From JBBSEZ01 sp038239195 (lineage in GTDB: Bacteria > Planctomycetota > Planctomycetia > Gemmatales > Gemmataceae), in NCBI GenBank assembly GCA_038239195.1, contig JBBSEZ010000492.1, positions 1 through 7,222 on the forward strand: DNA of 7,222 bases. The letters are read 5' to 3'. The notes below the pieces were generated by a model. It was not told the origin of the DNA and did no database searches. It saw only the letters and a list, made by a program, of their open reading frames with translations. A program made the position numbers and the translations under genes. Shown here one piece after another: positions 1 through 5,707 of the stretch. Each line of letters starts with the position of its first letter. Within the stretch, counting starts at the first letter, position 1.

Positions 1-2
1 AG

Positions 3-158
3 TTCGGCGGCCAGTTCGGCGGCCAGTTCGGCGGCCAGCAGTTCGGCGGCCAGTTCGGCGGCCAGCAGTTCGGCGGCCAGTTCGGCGGCCAGTTCGGCGG
101 CCAGTTCGGCGGCCAGCAGTTCGGCGGCCAGTTCGGCGGCCAGCAGTTCGGCGGCCAG
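3..158 (+). repeat. Nested tandem repeat: 12/15-bp units in two 78-bp copies
   Basis: The basic unit is TTCGGCGGCCAG (12 bp), with a 15-bp variant carrying an extra CAG. The order of unit lengths is 12-12-15-12-15-12, and this block occurs twice, at 3-80 and 81-158, with no base difference. A thirteenth unit begins at 159 and then diverges. All units are multiples of three, so copy-number change keeps the reading frame. Confidence 0.95.
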
Positions 159-221
159 TTCGGCGGCATGGGTGGCAAGCAGTTCGGCGGGTTCGGCGGT
201 GGCCTCGTCGGGGGGCTCTAG
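3..221 (+). CDS. Phe-Gly-Gly-Gln repeat protein, C-terminal part (5' end outside window)
   Basis: This frame is open from the window edge to a TAG at 219-221 and gives 72 residues. The first 52 are FGGQ or FGGQQ units, twelve in a row. The last 20 break the pattern (FGGM, then GGKQFGG, then a Gly-rich tail ending LVGGL). Three points pick this frame over the other two open plus-strand frames (SSAA and VRRP repeats): every repeat codon ends in G or C, synonymous GGT/GGC/GGG variation appears only in the tail, and the stop follows a natural Gly-rich end. There is no start codon before 168, so the gene is truncated by the window. No domain or membrane segment is visible. The composition (Phe, Gly and Gln only) resembles low-complexity, FG-type or prion-like segments, but the function is unknown. 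It converges on the HTTM gene. Confidence 0.7.
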   Translation, partial: FGGQFGGQFGGQQFGGQFGGQQFGGQFGGQFGGQFGGQQFGGQFGGQQFGGQFGGMGGKQFGGFGGGLVGGL

Positions 222-261
222 CCTCTTGCGGCAAAGCCTTGCTTGCAACGAGAAAAGCCCA

Positions 262-300
262 ACAAGGCCGCGCGAGCCACTCGAGTTCGCGCGGCCTTGT
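262..300. terminator. Perfect 14-bp hairpin, probable bidirectional terminator
   Basis: Arms 262-275 and 287-300 are perfect reverse complements (14 bp) around an 11-nt loop. The hairpin begins 41 bp after the FGGQ-gene stop. Read on the minus strand the stem is followed by TGGGCTTTTCTC, a modest U-rich tail. Read on the plus strand there is no U tract. It sits where two convergent transcripts must end, so it may serve both. The HTTM stop is about 370 bp away, so termination there may also use the 488-573 structure. Confidence 0.55.
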
Positions 301-324
301 GGCCTTGTGGCCTTGTGGCCTTGT
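293..324. repeat. Four perfect copies of GGCCTTGT
   Basis: Four consecutive 8-bp copies (293-300, 301-308, 309-316, 317-324). The first copy is the outer half of the right arm of the 262-300 hairpin, so the left-arm segment at 262-269 could pair with any of the four copies. Confidence 0.9.
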
Positions 325-487
325 CGGGCTGGCCAAGCCCGCCTCGTGAGCCGGGCCCTCCACTTCTCGGGGCAGCCGTTGACGTGACCGCCTTCGGCCG
401 GCCTCTCCGGCGGAAGACCGCCCCTCCTCTCGCCAACAACCGACCGCCAGCCGCAACGTCGGTATGGGTCAAACGCGGGTAACACTT

Positions 488-573
488 GGCGAGCGGGGGG
501 CGTTAGCCCCCTGTTGGCGCAAGTGCAACCGTAGCAAGGAGAGAGAATAGGGGGCTGACGCCCCCCGCTCGCC
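488..573. repeat. REP-like inverted repeat, 25-bp arms with inner hairpins
   Basis: Arms 488-512 and 549-573 are reverse complements with one mismatch (A505/G557 region) across a 36-nt spacer. Each arm also holds its own small hairpin: GGGGGC/GCCCCC around a 4-nt loop at 496-511 and at 550-565. This nested layout is that of paired REP (BIME-like) intergenic elements. It lies about 100 bp after the HTTM stop and may help end or stabilise that transcript. The REP label is inferred, since copy number in the genome cannot be seen here. Confidence 0.7.
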
Positions 574-671
574 GCTCCGGGATGTTGTGCGAAGTTGAAC
601 CCAGCCGCAAGGTCTGCTCCGCCCGGTTCGGGCCCGGTCGCCCGGACCAGGGCAGGCGGCGCAAGCGGCAA

Positions 672-2567
672 TCACTTCGAGGGGCCCTGGGCCTCCGGGA
701 AGCACAGGTGCCGGTACATCAAGATCTTGCGTGCCGGGGCGAACGTCCCGTCCGGCTGGAAGTCCTCCCCCATGAAGTAGATCTCGACGACCTGCAGTTG
801 CTCCTCGGCAGGGTGGGCGGCGCTCCATTCGCGGCACAGGTAGGCGGCGTAGTAGCCCTGGAGCGGCGCGTAGTAAGGGTTGGGCAGGTTCTGCATGAAC
901 TTGCGCCAGCGGCCGTTGGGATAGGTGGCGGAGATCAGTTCGGGCCTGTCCCACGACACCGGGGCGCCGTCGCGGCGCAGGTCGATGGTGCGGCCGTCCT
1001 TCAGGGTGCCCACCACAACGTACCAACCCTTGGAGCGGCCGGGGGCGGGGGCGAACAGGTCCCAGCTCTGGTCCAGGGCCAGGGCGATGCCGAAGTTGTT
1101 GACCTGCGCGGGGAAGTAGGGCTTCAGCGCATGACCATAGCGCCGCAGCGGCGGCTCGCCGACCGTGCCGTCGGATTGGATTGGCACGTAGTCGAGGGTA
1201 CGAACGTTCCAGGCCGTGACGTAGGCCAGGCAAAAGAGGACGATGGTGTTCTCGATCAGCCCCAGGGGGGTGACCAGCGGCTCGGGCGGCGCCGGCGTCG
1301 CCGCCAGGGCGGAGGCGGGGCGAGCGGCGAGGCGCTGATAGAGCCCGGCGGCGGCCCGGTTCAGCGGCGCCCAGCGCATCAGGGCGCCCAGCGGCCACCA
1401 GAGCGGCGACAGGCGGAGCAAGTAAGCGATGGCCTCGAACGGGTAGTGCGTCTTGCCCTCGCGATCGACGACGGCCCAGGCGGCCCCCTTGCGGGCGAGG
1501 AAGGGCGGGGCCTCCTGCGACGGTATCCAGCGAGCCTCGGGCAGGCAAAGGAATGTCCGCAGGTAGGCGATGCCGCGGACGCAGCCCGCGTCGGTCGCGT
1601 CGTAGCGGACGGTCAGCCCCAGGCGCTCGGGCGTGCGCAGCCAGGCCCCGAGCCTGTCCCAGAACCAGGTCGGCAGCAGCACGAGCCAGACGGCCATGCA
1701 GACCCAGGCAAAGTTGCTCAAGGCCATGCAGAGGCCGAGGCCAGCGTGGAACAGCACGAAGGAGACGATGGCGAAGACGCGCAGCGGGCCGGTGGCGAAG
1801 GGCAGGAACAGGCAGACGGGGCCAACGGTCTCCAGGACGACGGTGGCGAAGGTGAGGAACCGGAGCAGGTCGGGGAAGCCGAGCAGCCAGCGGCCCAGCC
1901 GGGTAGTCAGGTGATCGACGTTGAGGGCGAGAAAGACGGCGGTGCCCTCGGTGCGCCAGACGGGGTCCCACTTCCAGGCGCTGGCGAACCAGTAGATGAG
2001 GCAGATCTGGAGGATGAAGGCAGCCGAGCCGAGGGACACGACGCGGTCGGGGGCCGCCTCTCCACCCGCAGCCGCGCTGCGGGCGGCATCGACGGAGAAG
2101 CGGGCGCCGAGGGGCAGGAACAGGGACCAGAACAGCGCCAGGCGCAGCACCCCGTCGCCGCCAGCGAGTATGGCGGGGTTGCGGGCGTGCAGCGAAATGA
2201 GCAGGAACCAGGAGAGGAACAGCGCGAACCGCGTCCGCCAGCCGACGAGCAGGAACACGGCGAAAACGATGCCGGCGGCCATGAGGGCGCCCTGCCACCA
2301 CACGGAGCCACTCAGCACGTGGACGGAGAGGGGGACGCTGACCGGCAGGCTGGTGCGGGGGACGATGCCCTCGTCGCTGTAGTGAGCGTGCAGGTCGGGC
2401 AGGCGGTCGGTGTAGTCGCAGAGGAGCAGCAGGCCGAGGAAGACGCGGAACAAGGCGAGCGAGCGCGTGTCGAGGTGAAAAAAATCGGCGAGCGGCAGCC
2501 AGCTGAGCAGGGGCCTCGCCGGCGCCTCGGATTGGACAGGCTTTTCCACCGGGCTCGGAGAAAGCAT
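672..2567 (-). CDS. HTTM membrane protein with degenerate DCC-like domain (vitamin K carboxylase-related fold)
   Basis: 631 aa. Residues about 33-308 match the HTTM family, the multi-pass domain shared with vitamin K-dependent gamma-carboxylase: an N-terminal DTRSLALFRVFLG helix, LHARNPAILAGGD (126-138), then LIYWFASAWKWDPVW (190-204) and further hydrophobic helices to FLPT/WFWD near 304. Residues about 318-416 resemble the DCC (DUF393) thiol-disulfide oxidoreductase family, but the YDGDCxxC motif reads YDATDAGC (322-329), so only the second Cys (C329) remains. A further membrane segment (about 435-453) is followed by a soluble C-terminal domain (LDQSWDLFAPAPG 498-510, SATYPNGRWRKF 546-557, YLCREW 576-581) as in planctomycete HTTM proteins. 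The start at 2567 is chosen because it gives a natural N-terminus. The frame stays open upstream, but only through the ABC gene. The enzymatic activity is unproven. Confidence 0.88.
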   Translation of the reverse strand: MLSPSPVEKPVQSEAPARPLLSWLPLADFFHLDTRSLALFRVFLGLLLLCDYTDRLPDLHAHYSDEGIVPRTSLPVSVPLSVHVLSGSVWWQGALMAAGIVFAVFLLVGWRTRFALFLSWFLLISLHARNPAILAGGDGVLRLALFWSLFLPLGARFSVDAARSAAAGGEAAPDRVVSLGSAAFILQICLIYWFASAWKWDPVWRTEGTAVFLALNVDHLTTRLGRWLLGFPDLLRFLTFATVVLETVGPVCLFLPFATGPLRVFAIVSFVLFHAGLGLCMALSNFAWVCMAVWLVLLPTWFWDRLGAWLRTPERLGLTVRYDATDAGCVRGIAYLRTFLCLPEARWIPSQEAPPFLARKGAAWAVVDREGKTHYPFEAIAYLLRLSPLWWPLGALMRWAPLNRAAAGLYQRLAARPASALAATPAPPEPLVTPLGLIENTIVLFCLAYVTAWNVRTLDYVPIQSDGTVGEPPLRRYGHALKPYFPAQVNNFGIALALDQSWDLFAPAPGRSKGWYVVVGTLKDGRTIDLRRDGAPVSWDRPELISATYPNGRWRKFMQNLPNPYYAPLQGYYAAYLCREWSAAHPAEEQLQVVEIYFMGEDFQPDGTFAPARKILMYRHLCFPEAQGPSK

Positions 2568-2656
2568 GGCCCTTTTCCCTCTGCGGTTCGTGCCCCCTTT
2601 GCTCAGCGGGGATCCTACACGAAGCGGGCGGGCGCTACCAGGGGCGCCCTCCTCGC

Positions 2657-3385
2657 TCAGGACACCAGCGCGAAGAACAGTTCCTCCAGGTCGTCCTGCT
2701 TGTGGCGCTCGCGCAGTTCGGGCAGCGTGCCGCAAGCTTGCACCCGCCCCTTGCTCACGATCGCCACCCGGTCGCACAGCTTCTCGACCTCGCGCATGAT
2801 GTGCGTCGAGAACAGCACGCACTTGCCCAGCGCGCGCATCTGCTGGATGCTCTTCAGCACCTCCCGCGCCACCAGCACGTCGAGGCCGGCCGTCGGCTCA
2901 TCGAAGATCAGCACCGGCGGGTCGTGGACGATGGCCCGCGCGATCGAGACCTTCTGCCGCATGCCCGTGCTCATCTTGGCGCCGAGCGTGTCGCGGAAGT
3001 CGTTCATCTGGAGCGTCGCGAACACTTCCTCCATGCGCTCGCGCAGCCTGGGCCCCGTCATCCCATAAAGGCTCCCGAAGTAGTGGACCATCTCCCAGGC
3101 CGACATTCGGTCGTAGACGGCCGTGTTCATCGACATGAAGCCGATGTTCTGGCGAACCTGCGCGGCCTCGGCGACCACGTCGTGGCCCGCCACGCGCGCC
3201 ACGCCCCCCGTGGGCCGCAGCACGGTACACAGGATGCGCATGGTCGTTGTCTTGCCGGCCCCGTTGGGGCCGAGCAGGCCGAAAATCTCGCCCGCCTTCG
3301 CCTCGAAGGTCACGCCCTCGACCGCGTGGACGATCCCGCGCCGCAGGTCGCGGAACGATTTCGTCAGGTTCTCCACCTGAATCAT
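2657..3385 (-). CDS. NatA-type ABC transporter ATP-binding protein
   Basis: 242 aa, a full-length ABC ATPase that would drive an ABC-2 type export permease. Visible motifs are Walker A GPNGAGKT (39-46), the signature STGMRQKV (139-146, the NatA-like form of LSGGQ), Walker B VLIFDEPTAGLD (158-169) and the switch His in FSTHI (H195). The Q-loop region reads IGFMSMNTAVYDRMS (81-95) without the usual Gln, as in many NatA-like proteins. The start MIQVENLTKSF at 3385 is preferred over an in-frame start at 3520, because the extra 45 residues are Arg/Pro-rich and overlap the mqnC end. A GGAGG and a closer GGAAG precede this ATG. No permease gene follows: the next gene downstream, 89 bp away, is HTTM. 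The substrate is unknown, and sodium export cannot be assumed from the family name. Confidence 0.92.
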   Translation of the reverse strand: MIQVENLTKSFRDLRRGIVHAVEGVTFEAKAGEIFGLLGPNGAGKTTTMRILCTVLRPTGGVARVAGHDVVAEAAQVRQNIGFMSMNTAVYDRMSAWEMVHYFGSLYGMTGPRLRERMEEVFATLQMNDFRDTLGAKMSTGMRQKVSIARAIVHDPPVLIFDEPTAGLDVLVAREVLKSIQQMRALGKCVLFSTHIMREVEKLCDRVAIVSKGRVQACGTLPELRERHKQDDLEELFFALVS

Positions 3386-3467
3386 GGCTTCCGTTCGCCT
3401 CCGGGGCCCTTGCCGGGCGGGGGGCGGCGCCGCGGTCGCGCCCTTCTTCCTTGTCGTTTCGCGCCTC

Positions 3468-4586
3468 TCACCCCACCAGGGGCAGCGCCGGGAGGGCTCG
3501 CGGGCAGGCCGGCTCGGCATCGAGGTGCTCGTAGAACACGTTGCGCTGCCGCGGGACGTAGCCGACCTCGCGGATGGCGTTCTTGATCTGCTCCAGCGAC
3601 AGGTGATACACCGTGCCCGCCGAGGAGACGACGTTCTCCTCGATCATCAAGCTGCCCATGTCGTTGGCGCCGAACAGCAAGGCGAACTGGCCGATCTTTG
3701 GCCCCTGCGTCACCCACGACGACTGAATGTTGGGGACGTTGTCGAGGTAGAGCCGGGCGATCGCCTGCGTCTTCAGATACTCGTAGGCACCCACGGCCGG
3801 CACGTCGGCCATCGCCGTGTGCTCCGGCTGGAACGTCCAGCAGATGAACGCCGTGAAGCCGCCCGTCTCGTCCTGCAACCGCCGCAACCGCTCCAGCGTC
3901 TCGATGCGCTCCGCCAGCGTTTCCACGTGCCCGAACATCATCGTGCAGGTCGAGCGCCCGCCCAGGTCGTGCCAGACGCGCATCACTTCGAGCCACTCGT
4001 CCGTCAGGCACTTGTTCACGGTCATGGCCTTGCGGACGCGATCGACGAGTATCTCTCCTCCTCCCCCGGGCACGCTCCCCAGCCCCGCCTCCTTGAGGCG
4101 GCGCAGCACCTCGCGCAACGGCAGCTTGTTGATCTTGTGGAAGTGCCAGAGCTCGGGCGGGCTGAAGGCGTGCAGGTTGAACGTCGGATAGCGCGCCTTG
4201 AGGTCGCGCAGCAGTTCCTCGTACCACTCCAGTTTCAGGCTCGGGTGCATCCCCCCCTGCATCAACGTCTGGTCGCCGCCCAGCGCGATCGTCTCCTCGA
4301 TCTTCCGGTAGATCTCTTCGCGCGATAGCACGTAGGCGTCGGCGTCGGTACTTTTGCGGTAGAAGGCGCAGAAGTCGCACACGGCGGCGCAGACGTTGGT
4401 GTAGTTGATGTTGCGGTCGATGTTGTAGGTGCGGTAGGGCCCCGGGTGCAGGCGCCGGCAGACGGCGTCGGCGGCCCGGCCGAGGGCGTGCAGGTCGCGG
4501 CAGTCGAACAGCGCCACGCCCTCGTCGAACGTCAGGCGCTCGCCGTCCACCGCCCGGCCCAGAATGCGTCGAATGTTGGCGTTCAC
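3468..4586 (-). CDS. mqnC: Cyclic dehypoxanthinyl futalosine synthase (radical SAM), menaquinone synthesis
   Basis: 372 aa from the chosen GTG at 4586. MqnC uses S-adenosylmethionine and a 4Fe-4S cluster to cyclise dehypoxanthine futalosine in the futalosine route to menaquinone, in the cytoplasm. The cluster motif CxxxCxxC is at C66, C70 and C73 (NVCAAVCDFCAFY). Other family segments are MQGGMHP (109-115), HAFSPPE (139-145), PGGGGEIL (173-180), TMMFGHVET (215-223) and WTFQPEHT (250-257). These fit MqnC better than its radical SAM relative MqnE. A GTG at 4595 is also in frame (375 aa), but GAGG lies 8 nt before the GTG at 4586, and the upstream GTG has no usable ribosome site. It directly follows mqnA, so the two are probably translationally linked. 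The protein ends in a short Pro/Ala tail. Confidence 0.95.
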   Translation of the reverse strand: MNANIRRILGRAVDGERLTFDEGVALFDCRDLHALGRAADAVCRRLHPGPYRTYNIDRNINYTNVCAAVCDFCAFYRKSTDADAYVLSREEIYRKIEETIALGGDQTLMQGGMHPSLKLEWYEELLRDLKARYPTFNLHAFSPPELWHFHKINKLPLREVLRRLKEAGLGSVPGGGGEILVDRVRKAMTVNKCLTDEWLEVMRVWHDLGGRSTCTMMFGHVETLAERIETLERLRRLQDETGGFTAFICWTFQPEHTAMADVPAVGAYEYLKTQAIARLYLDNVPNIQSSWVTQGPKIGQFALLFGANDMGSLMIEENVVSSAGTVYHLSLEQIKNAIREVGYVPRQRNVFYEHLDAEPACPRALPALPLVG

Positions 4587-4591
4587 GATGT

Positions 4592-4598
4592 CCACCTC
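4592..4598 (-). promoter_or_regulatory. Ribosome binding site GAGGTGG of mqnC, overlapping mqnA stop
   Basis: On the minus strand the mqnA stop TGA is followed by G and then GTG. GAGGTGG spans this junction and sits 5 nt before the GTG at 4586 (8 nt counted from GAGG), a normal distance. This site decides the start of mqnC and suggests that ribosomes ending mqnA restart at once on mqnC. Confidence 0.6.
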
Positions 4599-5415
4599 AA
4601 CGGACCGTTTCCAGTTCCCGCTCTGGCAGGAACGACAGGCCGACGCCGCGTCGGGCCAGGCCCAGCTCGCACGCCAGCGCGTAATAGCGGTTCAGCCCCG
4701 CCTGTTCGCGTGGCCCCAGGTCGAAGTGCAGGATCGTGCTCAGATAGCGGCGACAGAAGCCCGCGTCCAGCCCCAGCTTCGGCGCCTCGCGCATGGCGAT
4801 CTCGCCGGCCCGCGCCAGCCCTCGCCTCTTGGCCTCTCCCAGCGCCTCGGCCACCCCGCTCAGATGGGCCCCGGCGCGCACCGCCCACACCGCATACACG
4901 AACGGCAGGCCCGTCCAGTCGAACCACTCCTGCCCCAGGTCGAAGGCGTGGGCGAAGCCCGGCAGACAGGCCCGCATGGCCCGGTCGCCGATCAGCAGCA
5001 CCGCGTCGGCATCGACGTCCTCAGCGGCGCAGTCCATCGGCAGCGACACCAGCTCCGGAGAGACACCGTAGCGCTTGCCGAGCAATACCTGCGTCAGCGC
5101 GGCGCTGGTGCGGCTGCCGGCGTCCAGCGCCACCCGGCGGATGCCCGCCCACGGCGACCGGCTGAACAGCGTCACGCTCAGCACGGGGCCGCGCGAGGCG
5201 ATGGAGACGTTGGGCACGATCGAATAGGTGCCGGCGCGGAAATACTCGATGACCGGCACCAGGGCCACGTCGAGCTGCCCGTCCGCGAGGAGGTCGGCCA
5301 GCCGGCTCGGCACGTCCAGCACCAGGTCGGCCTCCGGCGCCAGCGCCTCCAGGTCGCAGATCAGCGGCTTGGTGTTCAGGTAGTTCACCGCACCGATGCG
5401 AACGGCGCGTTCCAT
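4597..5415 (-). CDS. mqnA: Chorismate dehydratase, first step of futalosine menaquinone pathway
   Basis: 272 aa, the usual MqnA length. MqnA removes water from chorismate to give 3-[(1-carboxyvinyl)oxy]benzoate and has a periplasmic-binding-protein-like fold although it is cytoplasmic. Motifs seen are RIGAVNYLNTKPL (6-18), DVPSRLADLL (34-43) with LDVALVPVIEY (48-58), SRGPVLSV (74-81), DAGSRTS (98-104), LIGDRA (141-146) and WTGLPFVYAVW (167-177). The homologue MqnD acts later in the same pathway, but the NYLNT and SRGPVLSV segments favour MqnA. The ATG at 5415 is preceded by AAGGAG at 5 nt. It is the first gene of the probable mqnA-mqnC-ABC-HTTM operon and has no signal peptide. Confidence 0.92.
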   Translation of the reverse strand: MERAVRIGAVNYLNTKPLICDLEALAPEADLVLDVPSRLADLLADGQLDVALVPVIEYFRAGTYSIVPNVSIASRGPVLSVTLFSRSPWAGIRRVALDAGSRTSAALTQVLLGKRYGVSPELVSLPMDCAAEDVDADAVLLIGDRAMRACLPGFAHAFDLGQEWFDWTGLPFVYAVWAVRAGAHLSGVAEALGEAKRRGLARAGEIAMREAPKLGLDAGFCRRYLSTILHFDLGPREQAGLNRYYALACELGLARRGVGLSFLPERELETVR

Positions 5416-5420
5416 GGCAG

Positions 5421-5449
5421 CTCCTTCCGTGCCCCGAGAAGAGGCACGG
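5421..5449 (-). promoter_or_regulatory. mqnA leader hairpin abutting Shine-Dalgarno AAGGAG
   Basis: AAGGAG (5426-5421) lies 5 nt before the mqnA ATG. Immediately upstream, with no gap, a perfect 7-bp stem CCGTGCC/GGCACGG (5449-5443 with 5433-5427) closes a 9-nt loop. Such a stem next to the ribosome site could affect initiation. This is inferred from position only. Confidence 0.5.
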
Positions 5450-5466
5450 CCCCCTCTCCCAAGTCC

Positions 5467-5483
5467 CCTCGATTATAGCGAGG
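5467..5483 (-). promoter_or_regulatory. Candidate -10 box TATAAT of mqnA inside a small palindrome
   Basis: The minus strand has a perfect TATAAT at 5477-5472, about 57 bp before the mqnA ATG. It is flanked by CCTCG and CGAGG, a perfect 5-bp inverted repeat (5467-5471 and 5479-5483). No good -35 hexamer is seen 16-18 bp upstream, so the promoter may be weak or activator-dependent. The palindrome could be a repressor site, which is inference. Confidence 0.5.
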
Positions 5484-5553
5484 CCCACCGCTTGCGGCTT
5501 CGCGTTCTTCCCGACAAGGAAGGAACCGCAGCGGCGGCGGCGCGACAACCGGT

Positions 5554-5601
5554 GAACGAAAACGGGCGTGGCGAGCGAGAACGTCCCCGGTTGCCACGCC
5601 C
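5554..5601 (-). terminator. Intrinsic terminator after DUF1559 gene
   Basis: On the minus strand GGGCGTGGC (5601-5593) pairs perfectly with GCCACGCCC (5572-5564), a 9-bp GC-rich stem with a 20-nt loop. It is followed at once by GTTTTCGTTC (5563-5554). It lies about 107 bp after the DUF1559 stop and before the mqnA promoter candidate, so it would separate the two transcription units. Confidence 0.6.
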
Positions 5602-5604
5602 CAT

Positions 5605-5701
5605 CAATGTAGCCCGCCGTTCCGCGGCGGGTGCCGCGACGGAGTCGCGGCGTACAATGTGGCCCGCCGCTCCGGGGCGGGGTGCCGCGCCGGTGTCGCG
5701 A
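5605..5701. repeat. Two tandem REP-like hairpin units (period 50 bp)
   Basis: Unit 1 (5605-5650) and unit 2 (5655-5701) both begin CAATGTRGCCCGCCG and stay alignable along their length. Unit 1 forms two perfect hairpins: CCCGCCG/CGGCGGG (5613-5631) and an 8-bp stem GCCGCGAC/GTCGCGGC (5633-5651). In unit 2 the first hairpin shrinks to 6 bp (5663-5681) and the second is broken by substitutions. The units lie just after the DUF1559 stop. The loss of pairing shows that unit 2 has drifted from unit 1. Confidence 0.75.
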
Positions 5702-5707
5702 TCGACG

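Larger units (their letters stand above)
222..671. other. Convergent intergenic region, no gene found
   Basis: These 450 bp lie between the stop of the FGGQ-repeat gene (+) and the stop of the HTTM gene (-). The open frames here show no recognisable protein and no consistent third-position GC pattern. The region holds the hairpin at 262-300, the 8-bp repeats at 293-324 and the inverted repeat at 488-573, all fitting transcript ends of two converging genes. Confidence 0.7.

Noticed and set aside
3..158. CRISPR array
   Set aside because: The 12/15-bp units are directly adjacent with no spacers, are in coding frame, and no cas genes are present.
172..387. 71-aa plus-strand frame starting in the repeat region
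   Set aside because: It is the SSAA frame of the tandem repeat and continues through the terminator hairpin. The FGGQ frame has better codon pattern and a natural end.
469..2301. 610-aa open frame on the minus strand
   Set aside because: Out-of-frame shadow of the HTTM gene, Arg/Pro-rich and without any recognisable motif.
2630..2649. Terminator between the ABC ATPase and HTTM genes
   Set aside because: Only a 6-bp stem GGGCGC/GCGCCC with an 8-nt loop and no U-rich tail, so it does not argue strongly against co-transcription.
2568..2822. N-terminal extension of the HTTM frame by 85 residues
   Set aside because: It overlaps the 3' end of the ABC ATPase in another frame and adds a low-quality Arg/Gly-rich stretch. 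The ATG at 2567 gives the family-like N-terminus.
582..3068. 828-aa open frame on the plus strand
   Set aside because: It runs antisense through the HTTM gene and into the ABC gene, crosses their boundary, and has a Gly/Gln/Glu/Arg-rich product with no domain. Long antisense frames are expected at this GC content.
3386..3520. 45-residue N-terminal extension of the ABC ATPase
   Set aside because: Arg/Pro-rich, overlaps the mqnC end, and ABC ATPases of this family begin at the MIQVENLTKSF position.
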